In this document: piece by piece, positions 32,504-41,233 of the stretch
Position numbering within the stretch: position 1 is the stretch's first letter
Layout of the letters: each line of letters starts with the position of its first letter
Origin: CAJQQY01 sp964564545
GTDB lineage: Bacteria > Bacteroidota > Bacteroidia > Chitinophagales > Saprospiraceae
Assembly (NCBI GenBank): GCA_964564545.1
Contig: CAZMBP010000084.1
Span: 136,886-200,885, forward strand
DNA length: 64,000 nt
Direction of reading: 5' to 3'
Made by a program: the position numbers and the translations under genes
The notes under the pieces: model-generated
Database searches by the model: none
Seen by the model: only the letters and a program-made list of their open reading frames with translations
Told to the model about the DNA's origin: nothing

Positions 32504-34348
32504 TTAACTTCCCTCTAATGTAGATGCCCAAAAAGCAATACTTGAAAAAAGAATTATCCATATACCTACCACCACAGCTCGCCTTTTCCAATAGGCTCGT
32601 ACGATCGTTTTGTTAATTCCTACTTCATCGGTTTTGACCTTGGCAAAGGTGGGTAACCAATAACGTCCCTCTGTTGCCGAAAGGATAAGCATTGGAACAG
32701 TAACCATCAGCAAAATCCATTTTTTATCCATTAGTTTTTCAAATAAAATTATATTGCCTAACCAACTCACAAGAATGAGATTAAGTAAAGTAGATCCATA
32801 CACAATGATGCCAGGAATTTTTCGCTGAATCAATCCTTTTGCTGCAACCCACAAACTAATGACTCCCACAAAAAAAAGTAAGATACCGTATGCTTTAATG
32901 CTTATATCCTCATCTCCTCCGGGTATGAGACTTGGAGCTCCTCTAATCAAAACATAAATACCAAATATTCCAAGTAGATTTCTTAAGAGTTTAATTCCTG
33001 AAGGTAGCTTCAAATTACCGATTTTATCGGGGGTGGATTCAAGGGCTGCTTCTCGCTTCCAAGCAGCTTTATCACCAAGACTTTTTGCCAATCCCAGAAT
33101 ATCTCGCTTATCCATTTCACGAGCATCCACCCATTGGTATCGGCCAGTATCTTGGAGACTATCTGTAAACTCGATAGTTGAAACGACCACGAAGACCAAC
33201 TTGCCTCCATAGGATTGAGTTACTTTATTAACCCATGCTGTAGAACTGCGATTACTAAGAATTGCAATATGGTGTGCTGGATTCTCGGTAATGGTTACTT
33301 CTTGATGCCCTACTTTTTTGAAGTATTTTCTAATCCATCTTGCTATCGGTTTGTCGGCAGGGTCATGGTGAATTGTATAAAGAACTGATTTAGATTTAAT
33401 ACTAGACTCAGACTCCATGTCCACATCAAAAACTTTTTTTGGAATAAGTGGCTGATGCACCCGACGTCGCAACTTCTGAAGATCGTCCTCTGGCTGCATC
33501 CAACGCAAGAGATCAATCGAATTACGAAGGACATATAAGTACACAAATAAATTATATGCAAAAATTGAAAACAGTATTCCATACAATGGCAAAAGCACAT
33601 CCATGTTATCACTATTTATCCTAATACTCAGTAGCATGATAAAAAAGAAAGGGATCAATAAAAGCATTGAATTAAATACTGATCGCTTTATTTTTTTGTA
33701 AGATAGCTTGTGGCGCATAAGTGGGATCACATACCAAAAACTCATGAGTAAGGAGAGGGATGAGAGTACAAGGAATTTAGTCCGAAGGCTTTCATTAATT
33801 CCCTGTGCACTAATGAACATTTCATTAAAAACCAGTACCAGAATCAAGAGAATAAAAATACTAAATTGGGCAATTATAGTGGTGAAAATCGAAGCAGGTA
33901 TTCTAGTCAGCCACCTCAAAGGATTGAACGAAGATATTTTATCATGCTTTGGTTCGGCTTCTCCCTTCAAGTAAGAAGTTAGGGCAGAAATATTTTTTTC
34001 AAACCCTGTTCTAAAATCAAATGTTGGCAAGCCTAGTAATTCTTCTGGTAGTTTTACTGACTCAAAAATAACTAGCACCAATTGTCCACCTTCTGCAGCC
34101 ACACCTTTCCATTCAACCTCTACATATTTTGAAGCAAGTGATGCTTTTGATACAATCAGTATTAATGTCTTCGCTTCGTTAATCCCATCTTTCAAACTGT
34201 CTGACCATACCGTTCCAGCTTGCAACTGTTGTAGATCAAACCATATATTGAGATTTTCTTTTTGAAGATGAAGTGCTAAGGATTCAGCAAAATATAACTG
34301 CCGCCGAGAATAACTTAGAAAGGTAATTGGTTGTTTAGATTTGGTCAT
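32504..34348 (-). CDS. Membrane protein with N-terminal TIR domain and second TIR-like domain
   Basis: 614 residues. Residues 6-130 are a TIR domain: ITFLSYSRRQ, the LNIWFDLQQLQAGTVW box and LILIVSKASLASKYVEVEWK, where E79 is in the position of the catalytic Glu of NAD-cleaving TIR enzymes. Four hydrophobic helices follow at about 155-285. Then a second alpha/beta domain starts VLYTIHHDPADKPIARWI and runs through HHIAILSNRSSTAWVNKV and GGKLVFVVVSTIEF; it looks like a diverged TIR repeat without an evident Glu. More helices fill 465-610. Bacterial TIRs can be NADases in phage defence or scaffolds. No usual defence partner (ThsA, CBASS, Argonaute) is adjacent; role unknown. Confidence 0.8.
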   Translation of the reverse strand: MTKSKQPITFLSYSRRQLYFAESLALHLQKENLNIWFDLQQLQAGTVWSDSLKDGINEAKTLILIVSKASLASKYVEVEWKGVAAEGGQLVLVIFESVKLPEELLGLPTFDFRTGFEKNISALTSYLKGEAEPKHDKISSFNPLRWLTRIPASIFTTIIAQFSIFILLILVLVFNEMFISAQGINESLRTKFLVLSSLSLLMSFWYVIPLMRHKLSYKKIKRSVFNSMLLLIPFFFIMLLSIRINSDNMDVLLPLYGILFSIFAYNLFVYLYVLRNSIDLLRWMQPEDDLQKLRRRVHQPLIPKKVFDVDMESESSIKSKSVLYTIHHDPADKPIARWIRKYFKKVGHQEVTITENPAHHIAILSNRSSTAWVNKVTQSYGGKLVFVVVSTIEFTDSLQDTGRYQWVDAREMDKRDILGLAKSLGDKAAWKREAALESTPDKIGNLKLPSGIKLLRNLLGIFGIYVLIRGAPSLIPGGDEDISIKAYGILLFFVGVISLWVAAKGLIQRKIPGIIVYGSTLLNLILVSWLGNIILFEKLMDKKWILLMVTVPMLILSATEGRYWLPTFAKVKTDEVGINKTIVRAYWKRRAVVVGIWIILFSSIAFWASTLEGS

Positions 34349-34588
34349 AAAGCATTTGTTTTTCTTAAAGGTAACATTTCAAATGTTTTAAACTGCGCAA
34401 ATACTATTTGTTTCTTTTTTTTATAAAGGTGGTTCTTTGGGGCTTTTAAAATATTTTTTGAATTTCGATCCATCCAATACCTTTTACCATAAGGTTAATG
34501 GATTTTACATGGATTTTTTTCCAGTAATTCAATTTCTTGTTGTATTCTTGCATTTTTATTAACGATATTTTTTTAAAATAAAATAACT

Positions 34589-35206
34589 ATGTCAAGTAAT
34601 TACAATAGTTCAGAAGATATTGCCAGTTATGGAATTGGTAGACAAATGGGAAACCAATTGTTAGAAAATCCTTTTGAAAATATGAACTTTGATGCTGTAC
34701 TAGAAGGCCTTAAAGATGCATTACAAAAAAAGGAAAGCCCTATCAATGCAGAACAGTTTAATGCTGCATTTCAAGAAATTAACCAAAAAATGCAGGCTGT
34801 TCAAGCAGCAGCAGCAAAAGCTGCTTCAGCTCAGGGAGAAAGTTTTTTAGCTGAAAACAAAACACGAGAAGAGGTGACAGAAACCGAATCAGGTTTACAA
34901 TATATGGTTGTGGATGAAGGTGATGGTGAGATGCCAACCAATACCTCGACAGTAGTTGTTCATTATACGGGTACTCTTTTAGATGGAACTGTTTTCGATA
35001 GTTCTGTACAAAGAGGTCAGCCTGCTACTTTTCCAGTAAACGGAGTTATTGCAGGATGGACAGAAGCATTACAATTAATGAAGGTTGGATCTAAGTGGAA
35101 ATTATTCATTCCATATCAGTTAGCCTATGGTGAACAAGGTGCAGGTGGAGCAATTAAACCTTACTCTACTTTAATTTTTGATGTCGAATTATTAGAAATT
35201 AAATAA
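34589..35206 (+). CDS. FKBP-type peptidyl-prolyl cis-trans isomerase, FklB/Mip-like
   Basis: 205 residues. An N-terminal helical dimerisation domain (EDIASYGIGRQMGNQLLENP to EINQKMQAVQAAAAK) is followed by a complete FKBP domain from about residue 100. Its landmarks are VVVHYTGTLLDGTVFDSS, FPVNGVIAGWTEALQLMKVG, WKLFIPYQLAYGEQGAGG and TLIFDVELLEIK. The active-site Tyr, Phe-Asp, Val-Ile, Trp and Tyr residues are all present, so it should be active. No signal peptide is seen, which suggests a cytosolic FklB-like folding helper. Single gene with its own terminator, placed between the two TIR genes but on the opposite strand. Confidence 0.92.
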   Translation: MSSNYNSSEDIASYGIGRQMGNQLLENPFENMNFDAVLEGLKDALQKKESPINAEQFNAAFQEINQKMQAVQAAAAKAASAQGESFLAENKTREEVTETESGLQYMVVDEGDGEMPTNTSTVVVHYTGTLLDGTVFDSSVQRGQPATFPVNGVIAGWTEALQLMKVGSKWKLFIPYQLAYGEQGAGGAIKPYSTLIFDVELLEIK

Positions 35207-35272
35207 GCTTGAATCATTTTTTTGAGAGAAAAAATATTTAGATATTAAGCTCTCAAATCAGAGTCAAAATAC

Positions 35273-35322
35273 CAGCCAATTACATTAATTTGTAATTGGC
35301 TGTTTTATTATAACAATATATT
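35273..35322 (+). terminator. FKBP gene terminator followed by dispersed TAACAATATATTTACA leader
   Basis: CAGCCAATTAC (35273-35283) pairs with GTAATTGGCTG (35292-35302), then TTTTATTA. Directly after it comes TATAACAATATATTTACA, the leader of the dispersed hairpin element seen at 27656, 40431, 52817 and 56644, here without its hairpin. Confidence 0.75.
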
Positions 35323-35508
35323 TACATTACTTTCACAATAGCTCTGGCCGTGCGTTTTATTCCTGCTGGGCAAACCAAATTGAAAATATTCTATAATCTT
35401 TTTTTAAAGGATAGACTTAGTTTGTGCGTTGATTTATTATATTGTAAATGAAAAATGGAGAAAGCCAAAAATCCAAAACAGAGTAGGCATAATTTTAAAC
35501 TTTTAAAA

Positions 35509-36312
35509 ATGAAAACAATAAAATTCATGTTCCATTCAATTACAATTCAATCACTAAAATCAAAAGAAAAAAAAAGTATACAAAATGTTTTTCTCTATTT
35601 ATTGATTAGTATGTTTTTATTTTCTTGTGGTCAAGCAAATAAAAATTCATCAACAAATACTGATAGTCCCCCTTCGACTGAAATAAATGATGTAACTCAA
35701 CCCAAAGGATCTACTTCAACAGCTGAAACACCTCCATTAAATGATACCACTCAAACTACTTCAACAAACACTCCTACAACTGACCCAGCACCTAGCCCTC
35801 CCCTTTCGGAAGATCTAGCCGCTTTAGAAACTAAGCATGCAGAAATGTTAAAACCAATTTCTTCCCTTAAATCAACCCAACCTGAAATGTATTCGTTTAT
35901 TGTCTCATGGCTTGAAACTAATTACAAGACGCCAGATTGGACAAATTATGGTTCAGAAACTTGGCAACAAGAAACAAAAGTTAAGGGAATAGATTGTAGT
36001 GGATTTGCTCGAGTTATGCAAGACAAAATATTTGATAAAAAAATTGCAGGAGGTTCGCAGAGACTCTTAGATATTTACTGTGATCGAGTACCTAAATCTG
36101 AAAGTAAAATGGGTGATTTAGTATTTTTTAAGGCACCGTTTTCTGAATCGGAAAAGATTGTTCATGTCGGTGTCTACCTTATGGACAATTACTTTGTACA
36201 TGCTACTTCAGTTAAGTCAGCAGCAAAAGGTTTGGGTTTAAAAGTTGATTCTCTAGAAGATCCAAGGTGGGATGATGAACTTGTAGCTATTGGAAGGATT
36301 AAGGCTCAATAG
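35509..36312 (+). CDS. NlpC/P60-family lipoprotein (cell-wall peptidase type)
   Basis: 267 residues from the ATG at 35509, preceded by an A-rich stretch; an in-frame ATG at 35455 would add 18 residues. The signal sequence ends in the lipobox MFLFSC. A Ser/Thr/Pro-rich spacer of about 65 residues follows, then an NlpC/P60-like domain. GIDCSGFARVMQDKIF carries the catalytic Cys, KMGDLVFFKAPF is the conserved mid strand, and IVHVGVYLMDNYFVHAT carries the catalytic His. Such enzymes cut gamma-D-glutamyl bonds in peptidoglycan. It should sit on the periplasmic face of the outer membrane. Single gene with terminator. Confidence 0.88.
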   Translation: MKTIKFMFHSITIQSLKSKEKKSIQNVFLYLLISMFLFSCGQANKNSSTNTDSPPSTEINDVTQPKGSTSTAETPPLNDTTQTTSTNTPTTDPAPSPPLSEDLAALETKHAEMLKPISSLKSTQPEMYSFIVSWLETNYKTPDWTNYGSETWQQETKVKGIDCSGFARVMQDKIFDKKIAGGSQRLLDIYCDRVPKSESKMGDLVFFKAPFSESEKIVHVGVYLMDNYFVHATSVKSAAKGLGLKVDSLEDPRWDDELVAIGRIKAQ

Positions 36313-36417
36313 TACAGAATAATGCCCTAAAGAATACTACTAGATTCCTCTTAAATAGCTAAGCTTGTCTATCGAATCAAGTAACAGATTTCATTTATGA
36401 GATTACTAATCCAACAA

Positions 36418-36452
36418 GAAAGAGCAACCGTTTACAGTTGCTCTTTCTTAGT
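36418..36452 (+). terminator. Terminator of NlpC/P60 gene (GAGCAAC family)
   Basis: AGAAAGAGCAAC (36418-36429) pairs with GTTGCTCTTTCT (36437-36448). Its right flank, TTAGTTAAACCAATTATCTC, resembles the flank of the copies at 56576 and 59791, so more than the hairpin is shared. Confidence 0.8.
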
Positions 36453-36505
36453 TAAACCAATTATCTCGCTCGCACTATTCCTATTGAATATTAAAAACAT
36501 ATTCG

Positions 36506-36608
36506 GTAGTACTCGACTTAGACTCGTGTTTACTCTTTTGTGGTTAATACAGGTAATTTAATAGCTTAAAAGTAAACTCGGGTATGAGGCTCAGCGCTAG
36601 TAACAATC
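36506..36608. repeat. Degenerate copy of the long inverted-repeat element
   Basis: CTCGTGTTTACTCTTTT on the left and AAAAGTAAACTCGGGTATGA on the right form imperfect inverted arms, and the right end GGCTCAGCGCTAGTAACAAT matches that of the 56351-56468 element. About 100 bp with a decayed left arm. Confidence 0.7.
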
Positions 36609-36681
36609 TTTTTTTGGAAGAAAAGGATGTCTTAGGGTGAACCGGGAATACCATGATTTTTTTTGTTAACAATAACTTAGT

Positions 36682-38010
36682 TTATTTTAGTTGTAATTTA
36701 GCCACACCTTTACAATTGCTAGCAGTCGTTTGAAACGTTCCTTCAAAAATAAAATACTTTTTAGCTAGGTCAATATTTATAGTATTGACTGTCTCTTTAC
36801 TGTTAGTACTTAATACATTAAATTCTGCCTCTAATTTTCCATCAATAATTTTTCCTTTGATAAATGCAGGAAAAGAACCTTCTGTGTATTTTTTAGATGA
36901 TCCATCATAATTTTCACTAACTTTCATCCCTTTTCCATTTATAGTATTACCAGATTGAGTGATCTCAAATTCATAAAAAGTTTCCAATCCTCCTCTGACG
37001 AAACGATGACCGGTTGAACCATTACAATTTTCATAGATGTAGGTTAACTTCCATTTTCCAGCTAGGTTTTTTATTTTTCCTGGAGAACCTCCTTTTGGAG
37101 AAACATTGATTCTTGGATCATCACTCCCACCAGTTAGGGTAGGTCCTCCATCATTAGTACCGCTTCCGGTCATTTTCAAAATACCAAAAAAACCAATAAA
37201 CAGGAAAGCTATCACAGCTGCAATTCGTCCGAAGGAAAATTTGCTTGATGAGCTTTCTTTTTCCTCATGGGATGAAATATTACTCGGAGTTATTTTCTCT
37301 GTTGACCGTGACGAAGTAGGTTTAGGGTTAGATACTTCTTTCCTCTTTGGAATTGCAGAAATAATTTTTGATTCTTCTGGTTCTTCATTTTCGACTTTTG
37401 GAGAAGGTGGAACAAATAAAATATCTTTCTTCCTTTTGTTTTCCAAAAACTTAATCAACTCTTTAAAATCACTATCACTATGCATATCAGGAGTCAACGC
37501 ATTTACATCTTTTATGAAGCTAGTGAATTCACCTATAATTTCTCGAATATCATCGTACTGTTTAAGTTTTTGGTGAGCTCCCGTGGCGTCTTGTAGTTCT
37601 TGTAAATCTCTAATTCTTCTTTGAAGAGAATGCTTTTTGGCTGACCAATAATCCAAATATTCTAGTCGATGGATTTCATCAAAAATATTAGCATCAGAAA
37701 GAATAATTGGAAATATTCGATCGCTATAGTCTTTGTTTTTCACTAACTCCAAAATTTCATACATACAAAATTCCGATTTCAAATATTTATCGCTAATGAC
37801 TACAACGACATACTTTCCTCGGCCTATTTTATTCATGAAGTCGGTAATTCTACCACCGTATCCAAGACTTACTTTATCTCTTATGACAGTAAATCCTTTT
37901 GAGGTTAGAGAATCGTACAGTTCGTTTACAATATCTTCTCTACTTTCACCTTTTTCATTTTTATCTCCCCATGCATAGGATATAAAGATTTCCGAATTAC
38001 TTATTTTCAT
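36682..38010 (-). CDS. TIR-domain protein with one TM helix and an extracytoplasmic C-terminal domain
   Basis: 442 residues. Residues 1-130 are a TIR domain: EIFISYAWGD, then GFTVIRDKVSLGYGGRITDF, and YVVVVISDKYLKSEFCMYEI with E85 in the catalytic-Glu position. A helical linker follows to about 190, then a Ser/Pro/Lys-rich stretch, a single membrane helix (FGRIAAVIAFLFIGFFGIL, about 266-284) and a C-terminal beta domain starting GKWKLTYIYENCNG, lipocalin/META-like in pattern. The topology puts the TIR inside and the beta domain in the periplasm, so an outside-to-inside signal is conceivable. No helper genes adjoin it. It is not similar in layout to the other TIR protein at 32504-34348. Confidence 0.85.
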   Translation of the reverse strand: MKISNSEIFISYAWGDKNEKGESREDIVNELYDSLTSKGFTVIRDKVSLGYGGRITDFMNKIGRGKYVVVVISDKYLKSEFCMYEILELVKNKDYSDRIFPIILSDANIFDEIHRLEYLDYWSAKKHSLQRRIRDLQELQDATGAHQKLKQYDDIREIIGEFTSFIKDVNALTPDMHSDSDFKELIKFLENKRKKDILFVPPSPKVENEEPEESKIISAIPKRKEVSNPKPTSSRSTEKITPSNISSHEEKESSSSKFSFGRIAAVIAFLFIGFFGILKMTGSGTNDGGPTLTGGSDDPRINVSPKGGSPGKIKNLAGKWKLTYIYENCNGSTGHRFVRGGLETFYEFEITQSGNTINGKGMKVSENYDGSSKKYTEGSFPAFIKGKIIDGKLEAEFNVLSTNSKETVNTINIDLAKKYFIFEGTFQTTASNCKGVAKLQLK

Positions 38011-38435
38011 TTGTCTGTTTTTTTGAGATTACCAAAATAAAGGTTTCATTTTGATAGAATAAAAATCCAACTGGGTGATCAATGTTTTGAACATCTGCCA
38101 ATGAAATATTATTCTCACTTTCGGAACCCTAGTTTGAATAGATTTTCTAAATAAAATGTTTTCTCAAAAAAAAGAGTAGATAAGAATTGTCTCTTGTTTA
38201 TAGGTATGTTAAATTCTGAATGTTAAATTATCTTTTTTTTATTAAATAATAGCATCTAATGGAATTATTTTTTTTGGTAAAAACCTATATTTTGCTGGAA
38301 ACTTCCTCAGAGCGAAAATTCCAACAGGTGAGGTTTGTATTTTAGAGGTGCCCCAAGCTAGTCGAAACAATAAATTAAAATTTCTATTTTTAATTTATTT
38401 TCAAAAAAAATCAGTTATCTCCTCAATATTTAAAT
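38011..38435. other. Intergenic region with repeat fragment, 0.42 kb
   Basis: AT-rich divergent spacer. At 38296-38360 it holds a fragment (CAGAGCGAAAATTCCA and TTTTAGAGGTG) that matches 52590-52645. No gene seen. Confidence 0.5.
38296..38360. repeat. Dispersed repeat fragment matching 52577-52650
   Basis: CAGAGCGAAAATTCCA is exact in both places, flanked by GGAA-CTTCC on the left and GGTTT then TTTTAGAGGTG on the right, with small differences. The two copies are 14 kb apart. Confidence 0.7.
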
Positions 38436-40208
38436 ATGAAGACTAGAATTATTTTTTTTTCCTTATTTATTCTTTTTTCAAATAAATCACATAGTCAGTT
38501 TGAATGGGCTTTGAATCCTATAATGGAGACATCAAATTTTATTTACCGACCTGAGGTTAATGAAAATTATATTGAATTGATCGTAGAAGGAGGAAAAAAG
38601 GAAGGTGTTCTAAATAAACAAGGTGAAGTTATTTTAGATCCAAATGAGTTTCAAAAAATAAATTTTGTTCCAGGAAATGAAATTGTCAGAGGAGTGAAGG
38701 CAGATGGGAAGGTGGTATTAATGAATAAAAGTAGAAAAATTATCGGAAATGAATTTGATGAAGTCAATCCATACCTCGAAACTAACTTAATTTTAGTACG
38801 GAAAAAAAATGTGTGGGGAATAATGGATACATCTGGAGTAACTATCGTGAAGCCAAGATATAGACGAATTAACAAAATAAGTCGTGGGAAACTTAAAGGA
38901 ACATTAGCTGATAATTCAGAGGAATTATTTCAAGTCGAGGAGACATCTGGAATGAACCCTCATCAAGAAGACAAACAATTGAAACTTCATAGTTCAAAAA
39001 TGAAAGATCGAATTATGATAAATTCCAAATCAGATAGAGTGCACTATGACTTTTGGGGTTTTACAAATATGAGTGGGGATACTTTACTTAGTCCAAATCG
39101 GTATTATTCAAAATATCATATGATGAAATATGATGAGCAAGTTTTGATAGCTATTGATAGTAGAACAGATAAGCAAGGAGTTTTTGATAAAGATGGAAAA
39201 ATTATTATTCCATTTCAGTATGACAAAATTAATCACCTACTATATTATAATCATTTTATAGCTAAGCTTGATGGGAAATATGGATTGTTGGATATGAAAG
39301 GAAATATTGTTCTTCCATTTGACCACTACTATATTTCTCCTACTTTCAAAAATAATTATTTAACCACAAGGAAATCAAAAAGGGTAACTTTATTGGACAG
39401 TAATTTTCAGAAAGTATATGAGGAAGATGTAAAACTTGTATCAAAAATCACAGGTCAAATTATTAGACTATTTGATGGCAAACACTTTGGGTTTTATTCA
39501 TTAAAAACTAAAAGGTTAACTAAACCAAGATTTAAAAGAATCATGAACTCTACTCAAGGTGTTAAAATAGTTGCTGCTCAACGAAACTTTGGCTTATTTG
39601 ATATTCATTCGGGAAAAATGCTAACTGAGATGAAGTACAAACATCTTGAGCAGAAAGGAAATTTTTTCTATGGAGATTATTTATTCCGAGATTCAATTCT
39701 TGAAGATTCAGTTTATAAAAAGTTTAATGTTTCAAGGAGAGACCTACTTAATCCAAAAGGGGAAGTTTTATATTCCCCTACTCGTACAAGCTTAACTTTT
39801 ATAACAGATGACATTGTTCACTTTAAAGTCTTTAGGCAATACTCTTCTGACTCCTCGTGGATTATAGACTTTGCAACAAATCAAAAAATATTTATCACAG
39901 GGGAAAATTATACATATTATAGTAGTGGCAAAGAGGAGAATTCTTGTAAAGTTTTGGAAATAGATAAAAGGTTTTACTTTTTAGATGACCTATTAAATGG
40001 GAACAATAAATCATTTAGTTTTATAGGTCGCCTCAAGGAAGGTCTTCGAGTATATCGTAAAGATGGACTTTTTGGATTTATTCGTGAAAAGGAAATTATT
40101 ACACCACCTATTTATGATAAAATTGGTAGTTTCAATAAAGACCTAATTGCTGTTAAATACAAAGGGAAATGGGGAATTTTGAAAAACTCCTACTATAAGC
40201 AAGAGTAA
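38436..40208 (+). CDS. Secreted WG-repeat protein (second copy type)
   Basis: 590 residues. Signal peptide ending SHSQ, then WG repeats throughout: KKEGVLNKQGEVILDPNEF, VWGIMDTSGVTIVKPRYRRI, KQGVFDKDGKIIIPFQYDKI, KYGLLDMKGNIVLPFDHYYI, and near the end LFGFIREKEIITPPIYDKIG and KWGILKNSYYKQE. The repeats in the centre (380-520) are much diverged. There is no T9SS domain. It is a distant paralogue of the 21903-24080 protein: same signal-plus-repeat plan but lacking its Pro-rich linker. Function unknown. The dispersed hairpin element at 40431-40495 lies downstream and may end the transcript. Confidence 0.85.
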   Translation: MKTRIIFFSLFILFSNKSHSQFEWALNPIMETSNFIYRPEVNENYIELIVEGGKKEGVLNKQGEVILDPNEFQKINFVPGNEIVRGVKADGKVVLMNKSRKIIGNEFDEVNPYLETNLILVRKKNVWGIMDTSGVTIVKPRYRRINKISRGKLKGTLADNSEELFQVEETSGMNPHQEDKQLKLHSSKMKDRIMINSKSDRVHYDFWGFTNMSGDTLLSPNRYYSKYHMMKYDEQVLIAIDSRTDKQGVFDKDGKIIIPFQYDKINHLLYYNHFIAKLDGKYGLLDMKGNIVLPFDHYYISPTFKNNYLTTRKSKRVTLLDSNFQKVYEEDVKLVSKITGQIIRLFDGKHFGFYSLKTKRLTKPRFKRIMNSTQGVKIVAAQRNFGLFDIHSGKMLTEMKYKHLEQKGNFFYGDYLFRDSILEDSVYKKFNVSRRDLLNPKGEVLYSPTRTSLTFITDDIVHFKVFRQYSSDSSWIIDFATNQKIFITGENYTYYSSGKEENSCKVLEIDKRFYFLDDLLNGNNKSFSFIGRLKEGLRVYRKDGLFGFIREKEIITPPIYDKIGSFNKDLIAVKYKGKWGILKNSYYKQE

Positions 40209-40242
40209 CGGAATATATATTTGGTTGGTTGGTTGCTACAAC

Positions 40243-40312
40243 GTGCTAGCGATACTGCTCCTGCGGTAGTGCTTGGCATTCCTCAAAGCTCTCCGCCCAG
40301 CGCTAGCGAGTC
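40243..40312. repeat. GCTAGCG hairpin-family repeat
   Basis: GTGCTAGCGATACTGCTCCT and GCGGTAGTGCTTGGCATTCC match 52476-52524 and, less closely, 49948-49990. The unit closes with CAGCGCTAGC, giving GCTAGCG inverted ends. It is clearly more GC-rich than its surroundings. Confidence 0.75.
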
Positions 40313-40430
40313 ATCACGAATTTCCCTCTTGCCTAAAATTTGTGATTTCTATTTTTGTAAAAAACTTATTAGCGTCAATGCTCTTGCATCGGTGTTATCA
40401 GAAACTTTAGTTGTACACTTTACCCAACAT

Positions 40431-40495
40431 ATATAACATTACATTTACAAAATGCAAGAAGCTGCTAACTTTTACATTAGCAGCTTCTTGTTATT
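40431..40495. repeat. Dispersed leader-hairpin element, perfect stem
   Basis: ATATAACATTACATTTACAA is followed by CAAGAAGCTGCTAA (40455-40468) and TTAGCAGCTTCTTG (40477-40490), a perfect 14-bp stem. Same unit as 27656-27718; probably works as terminator between the convergent WG and PKD genes. Confidence 0.8.
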
Positions 40496-40628
40496 TTTAT
40501 AGATTGTAAGATTAAATCTGATTCTTATGTTCGTCTAAATACTCTGCATTTAACGAATACGTTTTATATTCATAATCGTTGAACCGGGTAGCCAAGCTTA
40601 TTTTTTAGCATTTATAAATGCTTCTTTA

Positions 40629-41066
40629 TTATTGATTATGATCTATTCCACCAAAAACGCATAATACTAAAATGTCATGGCTTGTCTGATGAGTCTTGCC
40701 AAAAGAATCTGTAATGGTTAGCGTTATAGTACGATTACCGTGAATTTCGTATTGGTAAGTTGGTTGAATTTCTGTTGAAGTGTCACCGTTACCAAAATCC
40801 CAATGGTAAGAAACAGCGTCAATAGAGTTATTGGTAAGCATTAAGGCATCTCCTTCATTTATGTGATTGCCTTCATTATTAATCGTAAAATCTGCTCTTG
40901 CAATACTTGCCTGATAATTATCAACACTATTGGACTTAGTATCAATTGTTGGCAAATCTGAAGTACCTAAATTAGTAGGAACAAAGTCGTCTTCCATTTT
41001 CTGATTGGTGCATGAAGCAAAAATAGTAAATGAAATCGCAGCGAATAAAATTAAGATATTTTTCAT
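40629..41066 (-). CDS. PKD-domain lipoprotein
   Basis: 145 residues. Signal sequence with lipobox IFASC, an acidic linker, then one PKD domain: ADFTINNEGNHINEGDALML, the signature YHWDFGNGDTSTEIQPTYQY, then NRTITLTITDSFGKT. PKD domains are Ig-like folds used for adhesion or as spacers in surface enzymes; a protein that is only one PKD domain is short. The sequence ends CVFGGIDHNQ with no sorting domain, so it should be an anchored lipoprotein. Possibly the shortened remains of a longer surface protein, but the lipobox and stop look intact. Single gene. Confidence 0.8.
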   Translation of the reverse strand: MKNILILFAAISFTIFASCTNQKMEDDFVPTNLGTSDLPTIDTKSNSVDNYQASIARADFTINNEGNHINEGDALMLTNNSIDAVSYHWDFGNGDTSTEIQPTYQYEIHGNRTITLTITDSFGKTHQTSHDILVLCVFGGIDHNQ

Positions 41067-41182
41067 AAATCTAAACTAAGGGTTAGTTGGCATAAATCAA
41101 AATTACAACTATTTTTTTTTGATCCAGACAGATGATTTATTTCCCACAAACGGTTGAGACTTTGGCTCGGGCTTGCACTTCA

Positions 41183-41216
41183 TGCTAGCGCTACCTCAGA
41201 GAGGCAGCCCTAGCCA
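41183..41216. repeat. GCTAGCGCTACC hairpin-family repeat
   Basis: GCTAGCGCTACCTC, three bases, then GAGGCAGCCCTAGC: an imperfect hairpin, 17 bases past the stop of the gene at 41234 on the minus strand, so it may serve as a terminator there. Confidence 0.75.
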
Positions 41217-41233
41217 GGCAAAAAAATAATTAC

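Noticed and set aside
32504..38010. The two TIR genes as one defence island
   Set aside because: They are separated by an FKBP isomerase and an NlpC/P60 lipoprotein on the other strand, differ in layout, and no nuclease, cyclase or other defence gene is near. Kept as two separate observations.
40221..40436. Plus-strand frame of 71 codons
   Set aside because: It is the translation of a dispersed GCTAGCG repeat and its flank.
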